The notes: generated by a model from the sequence alone, not told the origin. 64,000 nt of DNA from Flavobacterium tructae (GCF_002217475.1 NZ_MUHH01000017.1:360991-424990), one strand, 5' to 3'. Positions 16,477-25,115 are shown, counted from the stretch's first letter. Translations and numbers: made by a program.

Positions 16477-17433
16477 TTAAGATTTTAGTAATAAATTTTT
16501 CCCGTGCCATAGAACACTTGGGTTAATCAATACGATGCAAAATACTCCCGATACAATCAGGAATTTTAAGACATTGTGTAATAGTAAAAATTGTTCCTTA
16601 GAGTTTGATTTCCACAAATAAATCAGGAAAAATAGCAATACACCAAAACAGACATAAAAGTAAATATCCATATAACCCACATCGTAAATGTTGATTAAAA
16701 TATAAACCGGAATCACTGTAAGGATCGTTAAAACTGTAATGATTTGTTTGGAAACCGTTTCGTTGTAAAGTATTGGAATTGTCCTGTAATTGTTAGCTAA
16801 ATCACCTTTAAGATTCTCCAGATCTTTTATCATTTCTCGAATGAGCAACAATAAAAACAAGAAAACCGCATGAGATGAAATAACCATGAAATGACTCATG
16901 TGATTCTCGATTTCTTCAAATGAAATTTTATTGTAGAAATATAACAGAATAGCAAAGAATGGAACTACTGCCAGGAATGCCGCACAAAGATTGCCAACAA
17001 TAGGGTATTTTTTTATTTTATGAGAGTAGAACCAAATGAGGAAAATGTATACCGAAAAGAATAGAAAAGCACGCCAGGAAACAATTAGCGCCATTAAGGC
17101 TGCAATGAAGTTGAGTGTAAAATAAACGGATAATTTTGTTTTTTGACTGACTAATCTGTCTAACATTGATTTGTTAGGTCTGTTGATTAAATCTTTTTGG
17201 CTGTCGTAGAAATTATTGATAATATAACCTGAAGCAATAGTGATTGCGGAAGCAAAAACGATTAAAAATAAATTGAAATCCAGTAAAATATCCAGTGCTC
17301 TTTTTTCCGGTGCAAGTATAAAAATAGAGGATAAGTATTGAGCCAAAACGATAATCGGGATGTTATAGCCTCTCACCACGGAGAACAAACTAACAATTTT
17401 CATTACTAAAAGTTTGTGCTGTCTGCTTAACAT
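16477..17433 (-). CDS. UbiA-family prenyltransferase (geranylgeranylglycerol-phosphate transferase-like)
   Basis: 318 residues with about eight membrane helices. The first Asp-rich motif is NNFYDSQKDLINRPNKSM (N-x-x-x-D-x-x-x-D form), and a second polar region, REMIKDLENLKGDLANNYRT, gives the DxxxD pair that binds Mg-diphosphate. In Bacteroidota these proteins are often annotated as geranylgeranylglycerol-phosphate geranylgeranyltransferases. The mevalonate genes upstream on the same strand supply isoprenoid precursors, which supports a prenyl-transfer role. The exact acceptor is uncertain; quinone or other lipid acceptors are possible. Confidence 0.85.
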   Translation of the reverse strand: MLSRQHKLLVMKIVSLFSVVRGYNIPIIVLAQYLSSIFILAPEKRALDILLDFNLFLIVFASAITIASGYIINNFYDSQKDLINRPNKSMLDRLVSQKTKLSVYFTLNFIAALMALIVSWRAFLFFSVYIFLIWFYSHKIKKYPIVGNLCAAFLAVVPFFAILLYFYNKISFEEIENHMSHFMVISSHAVFLFLLLLIREMIKDLENLKGDLANNYRTIPILYNETVSKQIITVLTILTVIPVYILINIYDVGYMDIYFYVCFGVLLFFLIYLWKSNSKEQFLLLHNVLKFLIVSGVFCIVLINPSVLWHGKNLLLKS

Positions 17434-17524
17434 TTTTTGAGTTTGGTTTCAGGTTTTAATTCTAGACTTGTTTTTAGGTTCTCCTTCTGCAAAACAAAGA
17501 TAGACTCCCAGTGAATTTGAAGCA

Positions 17525-17752
17525 TCAGGAGTCGAAAAGGAAAAGTTGTGATCCGGTTGCAGAGCAGATAAAGACAATGACAGCAACCTCTTCAATAACC
17601 AATGCTAAAAACTTTACTTTCGTGTAGTGAACAGTGATTTTTTGAACAATACTAAATCTTTTTTCTAAAAGTACCGCTAATAAAATTAAAGGTGCTAAAA
17701 ATAGAATTCCTCCTGAAAAAATCGCTTTGATAATCTTTAAAACACTATTCAT
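17525..17752 (-). pseudogene. Short membrane protein, possibly a DUF502-type remnant
   Basis: 75 residues. The first 40 (KIIKAIFSGGILFLAPLILL and onward) look like the N-terminal membrane segment of DUF502-family proteins, which are normally near 190-200 residues. The rest does not follow the family, and after the stop an open stretch of about 27 codons continues in another frame. This suggests a gene shortened by deletion and frameshift. It could also be a genuine small membrane protein. It sits between mevalonate kinase and the prenyltransferase. Confidence 0.5.
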
Positions 17753-17805
17753 AAGTTTAAACTTTTATGGTTTATTTAAAGAAAGCGAGTTTTAAAAGAC
17801 AGGAT

Positions 17806-18744
17806 TTAGAATTGATAAACGACTTCTAATTTATAATCTTTTAAAGATGCTTTGGCACGTTCCAAATCCTCGGTAAAGCCCAGAATATAACCGCCACCTC
17901 CTGAACCGCAAAGTTTCAGATAGTAGTCATTCGTGTCAATTCCGTTTTGCCAGATCCCATGAAATTGTTCCGGAATCATTGGTTTGAAGTTGTTTAAAAC
18001 GACTTTTGACAGCTTTTTAGTATTAGTAAACAACGATTTCATGTCACCATGTAAAAAGTTTTCTACACAAGCATCGGTATATTTTACAAACTGATTTTTA
18101 AGCATAGTACGGAAGCCTTTGTCTTTCAGGCTTTCCATGAAAATGTTAACCATCGGAGCAGTTTCGCCTACAATTCCTGAATCTAACAAAAATACAGCCC
18201 CTTTTCCATCAAAACTCTGAGTTGGGATTCCGGTTGCTTCAATGTTATCTTTCGAATTGATTAAAATAGGAATGCTTAAATAACTGTTTAAAGGATCTAA
18301 ACCAGAGCTCTTTCCATGGAAGAAACTTTCCATTTGAGCGAAAATATTCTTTAATTGTAATAGTTTTTCGCGAGTCAGATTTTCTAAAACGGTGATCTTA
18401 TGAGTAGCATATTTATCATAAATTGCGGCAACAAGTGCACCACTGCTTCCCACTCCGTATCCTTGTGGAATACTGGAATCGAAATACATTCCGGTTTCTA
18501 CATCATTCTTTAAAGCCGTCAAATCAAAAGCAACCAAATCCGGCTGTTCTGTTTGTAAAGTTTCAAGATAAGCTGCAAAACGTTTTAAGCTTGCGTTGGA
18601 TGCCATTGCTTCTGCCGAAGGATCTTCGGTTTTTTTCAAAGCACCGTTATAAAAATTATAAGGAATAGAAAGTCCTTTAGAGTCGCGGATGATTCCGTAT
18701 TCTCCAAAGAGTAATATTTTTGAGTAAAATAAGGGTCCTTTCAT
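17806..18744 (-). CDS. Mevalonate kinase, GHMP family
   Basis: 312 residues. The GHMP kinase layout is visible: KILLFGEYGIIRDSKGL near the N-terminus, the ATP-binding loop PQGYGVGSSGALVAAIYDKY (residues about 94-113) with GxGSSG, and the C-terminal LCGSGGGGYILGF glycine loop. It phosphorylates mevalonate with ATP. The neighbouring diphosphomevalonate decarboxylase supports this substrate, as does the usual annotation of the Bacteroidota family. Its start is 2 bases from the end of the toxin gene, implying co-transcription. Confidence 0.88.
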   Translation of the reverse strand: MKGPLFYSKILLFGEYGIIRDSKGLSIPYNFYNGALKKTEDPSAEAMASNASLKRFAAYLETLQTEQPDLVAFDLTALKNDVETGMYFDSSIPQGYGVGSSGALVAAIYDKYATHKITVLENLTREKLLQLKNIFAQMESFFHGKSSGLDPLNSYLSIPILINSKDNIEATGIPTQSFDGKGAVFLLDSGIVGETAPMVNIFMESLKDKGFRTMLKNQFVKYTDACVENFLHGDMKSLFTNTKKLSKVVLNNFKPMIPEQFHGIWQNGIDTNDYYLKLCGSGGGGYILGFTEDLERAKASLKDYKLEVVYQF

Positions 18745-18746
18745 GT

Positions 18747-19052
18747 TTATTGTATGTCTTTTTTTATTTTATTTGGGTCTTGTCTGGTGTCGAAAATAGT
18801 GTGAACCCTAATCTCATTAGCGCTATAACTATATAATAAACTCGATTGTTTGGTTATAACACATTTTCGATATTTTTTATTTACGGATGATTTTGGGAAA
18901 ATCTCAGGATTCATACTTACTATCGAAATTGCTTTTTCAAATTTAATAATAAACAACTTTTTCGATTTTTCCGACCACCTGGCTTCGATGAATTTTAAAA
19001 TATCATCTAAATTTCGTTCAGCAGTTTTTGAAAAATTTACTTTAAGATTCAC
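18747..19052 (-). CDS. RelE/ParE-family toxin
   Basis: 101 residues with the RelE/ParE fold: LKVNFSKTAERNLDDILKFI, NPEIFPKSS, YRKCVITKQSSLLYSYS and EIRVHTIFDTRQDP (late strand with the Arg/Asp pattern of ParE). These toxins cleave mRNA on the ribosome or poison gyrase; the type cannot be decided here. The start is GTG and overlaps the antitoxin stop by one base (TAGTG), a translational-coupling layout typical of toxin-antitoxin pairs. Confidence 0.88.
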   Translation of the reverse strand: MNLKVNFSKTAERNLDDILKFIEARWSEKSKKLFIIKFEKAISIVSMNPEIFPKSSVNKKYRKCVITKQSSLLYSYSANEIRVHTIFDTRQDPNKIKKDIQ

Positions 19053-19270
19053 TATCTGTATTTTTTCATAACATCTTCAAAACTACTGAATTCACCTCGT
19101 TCAAACTCTAATTCACTTTGAGCTACGTTTGCTTTTTGTTCTTCTGTCAAATCATCCCACCAGTCTTTCTGCTCCTTCTTAAAGATTTTTCGAATTGATT
19201 TCAAGATAGATGGATCTTCTGTCTCTGCTAATAGTTTTATTAACTCAAGTTTTTCTAATTGAATGTCCAT
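19052..19270 (-). CDS. Antitoxin of RelE/ParE-type module
   Basis: 72 residues from the ATG at 19270 (a TTG six bases upstream is less likely). It is acidic and helical: an N-terminal part LEKLELIKLLAETEDPSILK typical of small Bacteroidota antitoxins, and a toxin-binding C-terminal tail (QSELEFERGEFSSFEDVMKK). It precedes the toxin and overlaps it by one base. The pair lies between the decarboxylase and mevalonate kinase genes on the same strand, so its transcript may continue into the kinase. Confidence 0.83.
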   Translation of the reverse strand: MDIQLEKLELIKLLAETEDPSILKSIRKIFKKEQKDWWDDLTEEQKANVAQSELEFERGEFSSFEDVMKKYR

Positions 19271-19300
19271 AATCAAAATTTTAATTAAAGATACGCAAAA

Positions 19301-20389
19301 TTACAATGCAATTGCACCATCTCCAATTTCGTCGCAAATGTACTGACCATTCTGACAAAATACAACTAATTCGTCCTGAATAAATTGTAGCACTTTATCG
19401 CTAACGTTTTCGGGATAGAGAACATGAACATTTGCTCCGGCATCAAGTGTAAAGCAAACCGGAATCTGAGTCTCATTTCGGAACTTCCAGATGGCGTTAA
19501 TGATTTGCAAGGTGTTCGGTTTCATTAAAATATAGTAGGGCATAGAAGTCATCATCATGGCATGTAATGTCAATGCTTCACTTTCAACTACTTTTATAAA
19601 TTCGTTCAGATTACCGCTTTCAAAAATGGTAATTAACTGATCCAGATTTTCATGTGCCTGAGCAAAACGCTTTTCAGCGTAGGGATGATTGTGCATTAAA
19701 TCATGTCCAACAGTACTGGAAACTTGTTTTTCACCTTTATCAACCAGTAAAATGGTATCCTGATAGTTGTTGAAATTTTCGTGAACGGTATAAGGGAATT
19801 CAACGCCATACAAATCCGAACTTCCTTTAATATTTGCCTGATTTCCCCAAGCTACCAGATTTCCTTTTACACTTCTGCAGGCACTTCCGGATCCCAAGCG
19901 GGCTAAAAAAGAAGCTTTCTGGTAAAAATAGTCTTCTGTCATTTCAGGATTTAATACTTTCTCTAAACTCATAAAGTTCATTGCTAAAGCTGCCATTCCG
20001 GAAGCCGACGAAGCAATCCCGGAACTGTGTGGAAAAGTATTTTGAGTATCGATAGTAAAATGATACTCTTTCAGAAAAGGTAAATAGATTTCAATTCGTT
20101 CCAGAAACTTTTGAATTTTTGGTTTGAAGTCTTCTTTTGGTTTCCCTTCAAAAAGTAAATCAAAGGAGAAATTACTTGCGGGAGAAGTTTCTCTTTTCGT
20201 ATAAGCAAGTTTAGTAATCGTTTTACAATTTTTAAGGGTAAAACTTACTGAAGGATTTGCCGGAATCTGATTGTCTTTTTTCCCCCAGTATTTTACTAAC
20301 GCGATGTTGCTGGGTGCGCTCCATTCAAAATTTCCGTTTTCGATGGATGAAGTATAGGTATTAGGAATAAAATCAGCTGCTGTAAACAT
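19301..20389 (-). CDS. mvaD: Diphosphomevalonate decarboxylase
   Basis: 362 residues. SAPSNIALVKYWGKKDNQIP is the family hallmark, followed by PANPSVSFTL, the phosphate loop PHSSGIASSASGMAALAM and the late loop TLDAGANVHVLYP. The enzyme converts 5-diphosphomevalonate to isopentenyl diphosphate with ATP and CO2 release. It leads the minus-strand run that goes on through the toxin-antitoxin pair to mevalonate kinase and the prenyltransferase. A TATCTTTG box at 20407-20414 lies 18 bases upstream of the start. Confidence 0.95.
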   Translation of the reverse strand: MFTAADFIPNTYTSSIENGNFEWSAPSNIALVKYWGKKDNQIPANPSVSFTLKNCKTITKLAYTKRETSPASNFSFDLLFEGKPKEDFKPKIQKFLERIEIYLPFLKEYHFTIDTQNTFPHSSGIASSASGMAALAMNFMSLEKVLNPEMTEDYFYQKASFLARLGSGSACRSVKGNLVAWGNQANIKGSSDLYGVEFPYTVHENFNNYQDTILLVDKGEKQVSSTVGHDLMHNHPYAEKRFAQAHENLDQLITIFESGNLNEFIKVVESEALTLHAMMMTSMPYYILMKPNTLQIINAIWKFRNETQIPVCFTLDAGANVHVLYPENVSDKVLQFIQDELVVFCQNGQYICDEIGDGAIAL

Positions 20390-20545
20390 GAACTATAAAA
20401 TTTTGGCAAAGATAGTTTTTAAAATATTGCGTCATATAAGTTCTGTTGGAAAATGTAAGTCAAGTGCCAACTAATAACAAACTAAAGGGTAGTTATAGGA
20501 TTTACGCCTTCTTTTTGATTATTTTTGGAAAAAAATCATAGTAAA

Positions 20546-21019
20546 ATGAACAAGGCAGTCAAAATTGCAATTGCATTAGTTATTTGTTTAATGGTAGGAT
20601 ATTCTGCAAGTATAGTGACAAGACCAAGTGTTGAAACATGGTATCCTACTCTTATAAAACCTCCTTTTAATCCGCCTAATTGGATTTTTATGCCAGTTTG
20701 GACACTGCTTTATATTTTGATGGCGGTAGCAGCGGGATTGGTTTGGGATAAAATAAAAGAGCAGAAAGAGACGGTGAAAATGGCTTTAGGTTTCTTTATA
20801 ATTCAGCTGACGTTAAACGCGATCTGGTCTTACTTGTTCTTCGAATTAAAGAACCCAATGCTAGCCCTAATTGAAATTGTACTTTTATGGCTGATGATTT
20901 ATGAAACGTATTTGAAATTCGTTAAAATCAATAAAATTTCCGGATATTTATTGATTCCGTATATGATTTGGGTAGCATTTGCCGCAGTTTTAAATGCTAG
21001 TATCTGGTGGTTGAATTGA
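20546..21019 (+). CDS. TspO/MBR family protein
   Basis: 157 residues from the ATG at 20546; a TTG at 20525 in the same frame falls in the promoter region and is rejected. Five membrane helices with WYPTLIKPPFNPPNWIFMPV, WTLLYILMAVAAGLVW and LNAIWSYLFFELKNP are diagnostic for TspO/MBR (tryptophan-rich sensory protein), which binds porphyrins and sterol-like ligands. A TATTTTTG box (20520-20527) sits 18 bases before the start. It is divergent from the decarboxylase gene. Confidence 0.94.
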   Translation: MNKAVKIAIALVICLMVGYSASIVTRPSVETWYPTLIKPPFNPPNWIFMPVWTLLYILMAVAAGLVWDKIKEQKETVKMALGFFIIQLTLNAIWSYLFFELKNPMLALIEIVLLWLMIYETYLKFVKINKISGYLLIPYMIWVAFAAVLNASIWWLN

Positions 21020-21083
21020 TAGTTTATAGTTTCAGGTTACAAGCTTTTTTTGTTTCAAGTTAATTCTATGATAAATCTGCTTT

Positions 21084-22082
21084 ATGAATAAATTTAAGCT
21101 CTCTTTAGTAATTTTGATTTTAATCTCATTTAAGTGTTTTGCCTGCTTGAATGGTGAAACGAAAACATTAAAAAATGGATATTTAATTTACATTGATTAC
21201 AGAGGAATTGTTCCTCATGGTCATAATTTTGACGCAGGAGTTTCTTCCCAGTTGCTTTTTGAACTGGATAGTATTTATAAAAAGACAAAGGATATAGATT
21301 ATTTGTCTGATAAAGGGTATGTTTTAATTGTTTTAAAAAAGTATGAAGAAGCATTAAAATTATATCTAAGTATTGAAAAGATTAAGCCAAATCGATATTC
21401 TACAGCATCGAATCTTGGAACGCTTTACGAATTAATGGGAGAAAATGAGAAAGCTTATGATTGGATTAAGAAGTCAATTCAGATTAATTCTGAATCTCAT
21501 GAAGGATCAGAATGGATACATTTAAAAATTTTAGAGACTAAAATTAAGAATTTAAACAATGTTTCGGGGGAATTTTTAATAGGTACAAGTTTTGGTACAG
21601 ATGAAATCCCTAAAAGTAATTTGTCAAAATCTGAATTAGAGAGATTAAGTAAATCTATTTATTATCAGTTGAATGAACGAATAACCTTTTTAAAACCAAA
21701 GGACAGAATAATTTCGATCTTGCTTTTCGAATTGGCTAATATTGTCAAAATAATTGAGAAGAATAAAACAGCGATTGAAATATATGAACAAGCAAAAGAA
21801 TATGGATTAGATGATGAATTGATTAATAAAAGGCTGCAATATTGCTACAAATTCGAGATTGATTATTGTGAGGATCGAAATTTAAGACTTTATGATGCAA
21901 ATCATGATTTAAGAGATAAAATGAATGGGATCGATAGAGATTATGTAAATCAAATCGAAATACTGTTAATTATTCTATCTATTGTTTTGGCAATTTTAAT
22001 AATTGCTTTGGCCGTTTTTTATACTAAATGGAAGAGTTTAAGAGATTACATTTTTCTGAATGATTCAAAAACGGATGCTTAG
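21084..22082 (+). CDS. TPR-repeat membrane protein
   Basis: 332 residues. A signal peptide or N-terminal anchor (about 1-21, ending CFAC) is followed by TPR-type helical pairs around residues 60-135 (YEEALKLYLSIEKIKPN, ASNLGTLYELMGENEKAYDWI) and again near 225-250 (KNKTAIEIYEQAKEYGLDDE). A membrane helix lies near the C-terminus (about 290-313, IEILLIILSIVLAILIIALA). No known family beyond TPR is recognised. It is convergent with the next gene, and the two stops overlap by 3 bases. Confidence 0.72.
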   Translation: MNKFKLSLVILILISFKCFACLNGETKTLKNGYLIYIDYRGIVPHGHNFDAGVSSQLLFELDSIYKKTKDIDYLSDKGYVLIVLKKYEEALKLYLSIEKIKPNRYSTASNLGTLYELMGENEKAYDWIKKSIQINSESHEGSEWIHLKILETKIKNLNNVSGEFLIGTSFGTDEIPKSNLSKSELERLSKSIYYQLNERITFLKPKDRIISILLFELANIVKIIEKNKTAIEIYEQAKEYGLDDELINKRLQYCYKFEIDYCEDRNLRLYDANHDLRDKMNGIDRDYVNQIEILLIILSIVLAILIIALAVFYTKWKSLRDYIFLNDSKTDA

Positions 22083-22828
22083 TTCTGACTCTCCGTTTTC
22101 AGCTTTTTGAACATCTCATTTTTGGCATACATAAAATCCATTGTAATTAGAATGTTGCTGTTTTCTAAAAGACTTTTAGATCTGGGATCAGCATCACAAA
22201 ATTCAATAAACAGCTCTTTCTCTTCTGGTTTTAAGTTTAAATTTTTGATGAAAAAATCATGTGGAATTGATGCTGCTACGAGTTTTTTGAAATCAGTTTT
22301 CGAGATTTTATTTTTGGCAGGCTCATCCTCTTTGTTACTGAACAAATTAGATAAACCTTTTCCAATGCGTACAAAATCGATACCATTGGTAATAGTTCCG
22401 TTGTAAACACCGGTATATTTTTCTAAAGATCCTGCATCTTTTGCTAATTTTATATCGTCTATATTTTGCTGAGAGGTTTTTACCCGATCAAATTTGATAT
22501 TGGTAATTACTACTTCGTTTAATTCTTCCGGTTTTATAACCATATTAACGGTGATGTTGTTCTGATCGATGTTTTCCTGCGTTATTTTTAGTCTGGTGAA
22601 AAAATAATCTTTTGAAAAAAACAATAAGCTGTCCTTACTTTTAACGAGAATAGAAAACTCTCCTAAATTATTAGTTGTTGTGCTTGTTTTGGCTGTTTTG
22701 TTTATGACTTCGACTTTGTTAAGTGGGGTATAATTGCAGATAACTTTTCCGTGAAGTAATTTTTCTGATTGTGAAATAGAAAGCTGATAAGTGAAAAAAG
22801 AAATGGTGGTAAGTAATTTTACTTTCAT
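22079..22828 (-). CDS. Carboxypeptidase-regulatory-like domain protein
   Basis: 249 residues with a signal peptide (about 1-20, ISQS) and a carboxypeptidase-regulatory-like/CNA-B-type domain (about 22-110): LHGKVICNYTPLNKVEVINK, TTTNNLGEFSILVKSKDSLL and KPEELNEVVIT. It resembles the N-terminal domain of TonB receptors but has no plug or barrel. The C-terminal half is helical and charged. It may be periplasmic or surface-exposed; function unknown. Small proteins of this type are common in Flavobacteriia. Confidence 0.78.
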   Translation of the reverse strand: MKVKLLTTISFFTYQLSISQSEKLLHGKVICNYTPLNKVEVINKTAKTSTTTNNLGEFSILVKSKDSLLFFSKDYFFTRLKITQENIDQNNITVNMVIKPEELNEVVITNIKFDRVKTSQQNIDDIKLAKDAGSLEKYTGVYNGTITNGIDFVRIGKGLSNLFSNKEDEPAKNKISKTDFKKLVAASIPHDFFIKNLNLKPEEKELFIEFCDADPRSKSLLENSNILITMDFMYAKNEMFKKLKTESQN

Positions 22829-22918
22829 CTAATGGTATTTAGCTGAACGTAAAATTATTAGAATAGTCTTAATGAAATCTTAGTGAAGATGTAAAGTCTT
22901 GTTAATTGATAAATCGCA

Positions 22919-22959
22919 GTTTTCAGTCTCGGATTAACTGTGACTGAAAACCGAGACTG
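22919..22959 (-). repeat. Mutually exclusive hairpins between flavoprotein and regulatory-domain genes
   Basis: Two inverted repeats overlap: cagtctcgg (22924-22932) with ccgagactg (22951-22959), and gttttcagtc (22919-22928) with gactgaaaac (22942-22951). They cannot form at once. The element follows the stop of the flavoprotein gene and could act as its terminator. Confidence 0.6.
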
Positions 22960-22967
22960 TACCCTAA

Positions 22968-24176
22968 TTAAATTGAGCTCGCCAAAATAAATCCGCTTGT
23001 CCAGGCATTTTGAAAATTAAATCCGCCTGTAATGGCATCAATATTGACAATTTCGCCAGCAAAATAGAGATTTTCATGTAGTTTGCTTTCCATGGTTTTA
23101 AAGTTGATTTCTTTTAAATCAATCCCTCCGGCAGTTACAAATTCTTCTTTAAAAGTGCTTTTTCCGTTGACCTGAAATGTTGCTTTTGTAAGTTGTGAAG
23201 CGAGCTGTTGCAATTGATTTTTAGACAAATCGGCCCATTTGGTTTCGGTGTCAATGCCCGAAGCCAGAACTAAACTTTCCCACAAACGATTCGGAAAATC
23301 GAAAGGAGATTTTTTCGAGACGGCTTTTTTGGCGTGTTCCTGTTTTAAGTCTTTTAAGATTTTTTCAGCATCTTCGCTATCAACATCATTCAGCCAATTG
23401 ACAAAAATCGTAAACTGATAGTTTTTGTCGTGCAGGATTCTGGCACCCCAGGCAGACAGTTTCAGAACTGCGGGACCGCTCATTCCCCAATGTGTGATTA
23501 ACAAAGGTCCCGTCGACTCGAGTTTGGTATCTTTTACGGTTACAGTGACTTGTGCTGCAACTCCGGGTAATTCTTTTATTCGGGGATCTTTGATGTTGAA
23601 AGTAAATAAGGAGGGAACCGGACTTACGATTGCATGTCCTTGTGTTTGCAGCATTTCCCAGATTTTAGGATTGCTTCCCGTGGCCATTACTAATTTTTCG
23701 GCAGCGAAATTTTCATTTTGAGTATCAATTTTCCAACAATCTTCTTTTTTAAAAATCGATTGTACGCTTTGCCCCGTGAGTACCTTTATGCCTAGTTTTT
23801 CGGTGGCTTTTAAGAAACAATCGATAATGGTTTGGGAGGAATTGGAAACGGGAAACATTCTGCCATCTTCTTCGATTTTTAACTCAACCCCATGTTTTTC
23901 GAACCATTCGATGGTATCTCCCGAACAAAACTGATGAAAAGGACCGCGAAGTTCTTTTTCGCCACGCGGGTAAAATTTAACCAATTCATTGGGTTCAAAG
24001 CAGGCATGCGTTACGTTACATCTTCCTCCACCTGAAACACGAACTTTAGAAAGTACTTCTTTTCCTCGTTCTAAAATGGCAATTTTTAGTTTAGGATTTT
24101 TCTCTGCAATATTAATCGCTGTGAAAAAACCTGCCGCACCTCCGCCGACGATAATTATGTCGAAATTTTGAGTCAT
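22968..24176 (-). CDS. BaiN/HI0933-like NAD(P)/FAD-dependent oxidoreductase
   Basis: 402 residues. The FAD-binding Rossmann motif IIIVGGGAAGFFTAINIAE opens the protein, followed by LERGKEVLSKVRVSGGGRCN (the KxxxSGGGRCN signature of the HI0933/BaiN family), LVMATGSNPKIW, GPLLITHWGMSGPAVL, and the closing FAGEIVNIDAITGGFNFQNAW. The family contains flavoprotein reductases of mostly unknown substrate; BaiN-type bile acid enzymes are distant members. It stands alone on the minus strand, downstream of a hairpin repeat. Confidence 0.93.
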   Translation of the reverse strand: MTQNFDIIIVGGGAAGFFTAINIAEKNPKLKIAILERGKEVLSKVRVSGGGRCNVTHACFEPNELVKFYPRGEKELRGPFHQFCSGDTIEWFEKHGVELKIEEDGRMFPVSNSSQTIIDCFLKATEKLGIKVLTGQSVQSIFKKEDCWKIDTQNENFAAEKLVMATGSNPKIWEMLQTQGHAIVSPVPSLFTFNIKDPRIKELPGVAAQVTVTVKDTKLESTGPLLITHWGMSGPAVLKLSAWGARILHDKNYQFTIFVNWLNDVDSEDAEKILKDLKQEHAKKAVSKKSPFDFPNRLWESLVLASGIDTETKWADLSKNQLQQLASQLTKATFQVNGKSTFKEEFVTAGGIDLKEINFKTMESKLHENLYFAGEIVNIDAITGGFNFQNAWTSGFILASSI

Positions 24177-24188
24177 ATTTTTTTATTT

Positions 24189-24248
24189 GCCACAGATTAT
24201 AAGAATTAAAAGAATTTTAAAATCTGTATAAATCCTCTAATCTGTGGC
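24189..24248. repeat. Dispersed hairpin repeat (gccacagatt family), copy 1
   Basis: A 60-nt palindromic element with perfect 10-bp ends (gccacagatt / aatctgtggc). It lies between the glycerophosphodiesterase and the flavoprotein genes. A longer copy lies at 25001, on the other side of the glycerophosphodiesterase gene. Confidence 0.8.
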
Positions 24249-24261
24249 TAAAATTTTAAAT

Positions 24262-24948
24262 TTATATTTTGTCCGGACAATCAGAGATTATTCCATCTAC
24301 AGCATAACTTTTTATTTTTTGAATGTCATCCTCCTCGTTTACCGTCCAGGGTAAAACTAAGAATCCTTTTTTCTGAATCTCTTTTACATTATTTGTATTT
24401 AATAATTGAAAATCAGGATGAATTGCTTTTGCTTTTATAGTTTTGGCGAAAGCCAGAGCAGTATCAATGTTTTCTTCTGTTAAAACACCAATTGGAATTT
24501 TTGGATTTAAATCAGATGTTTCTTTTAGCATATTCCAATCGAAACCTGAAACTATAAAATGATTGTAATTCCAGTTTTTTTCTGAGATATAGTGTTCAAT
24601 TAACGCGACAACTTTAGCAGGAGTTGCTAAACCTTTTAATTCGATATTGATCAGACATTTTTTGTCAACCAAATCAAAAACCTCGTTTAAAGTAGGGATT
24701 TGATATTTCTCCTCAATAAGAAACAATTTTAAAGCAGCTATAGAAAAAGTATTTACGAAACCTTTTCCGTTAGTTGTTCTGTCTATCGTTTCATCGTGAA
24801 TTACGATTAAGTGCCCGTCAGCGCTCAAGTGAACGTCGAGTTCAATTCCGTCTGAATTTAGGTCTAAGGCTTTCTGAAAAGCTTGTAACGTATTTTCAGG
24901 TTCGTATGCTTTTGCACCTCTATGAGCTATTTTTAGCATTTTGTTCAT
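24262..24948 (-). CDS. Glycerophosphodiester phosphodiesterase
   Basis: 228 residues from the ATG at 24948. A longer in-frame start at 25005 would add a repeat-derived leader (encoded by gcaaagg words) and is rejected. The GDPD signature is complete: IAHRGAKAYEPENTLQAF, GIELDVHLSADGHLIVIHD (metal-binding Glu/Asp), ETIDRTTNGKG, NIELKG, and PWTVNEEDDI. It hydrolyses glycerophosphodiesters to glycerol 3-phosphate and an alcohol. No signal peptide is present, so a cytosolic role is likely. Hairpin repeats flank it on both sides. Confidence 0.93.
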   Translation of the reverse strand: MNKMLKIAHRGAKAYEPENTLQAFQKALDLNSDGIELDVHLSADGHLIVIHDETIDRTTNGKGFVNTFSIAALKLFLIEEKYQIPTLNEVFDLVDKKCLINIELKGLATPAKVVALIEHYISEKNWNYNHFIVSGFDWNMLKETSDLNPKIPIGVLTEENIDTALAFAKTIKAKAIHPDFQLLNTNNVKEIQKKGFLVLPWTVNEEDDIQKIKSYAVDGIISDCPDKI

Positions 24949-25000
24949 TTCGTGAAGGTTCAGAGGTGCAAAGGTACAAAGGTGCAAAGGAAAAATAATA

Positions 25001-25061
25001 GCCACAGATTAAAGGATTAGAATGATTTTAAAAAATCTGTGATAATCCTTTAATCTGTGGC
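25001..25061. repeat. Dispersed hairpin repeat (gccacagatt family), copy 2
   Basis: Perfect 19-bp arms (gccacagattaaaggatta and its complement) around a 23-nt centre. It is the stronger copy of the element at 24189, and together they bracket the glycerophosphodiesterase gene. Confidence 0.88.
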
Positions 25062-25078
25062 TAAAAAACTTTGTGAAT

Positions 25079-25115
25079 CTTTGCGGTAAATGCAGTGTTT
25101 TTTCTAACCGCAAAG
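25079..25115. repeat. Hairpin repeat with ctttgcggt / accgcaaag arms
   Basis: Perfect 9-bp arms 19 nt apart, followed by a second cgcaaag word. It belongs to a cluster of three hairpins in the 25.0-25.23 kb gap. Confidence 0.75.

Noticed and set aside
24949..25005. Longer start for the glycerophosphodiesterase
   Set aside because: The added residues come from repeat-like gcaaagg words upstream, and the conserved domain begins within three codons of the chosen start region.
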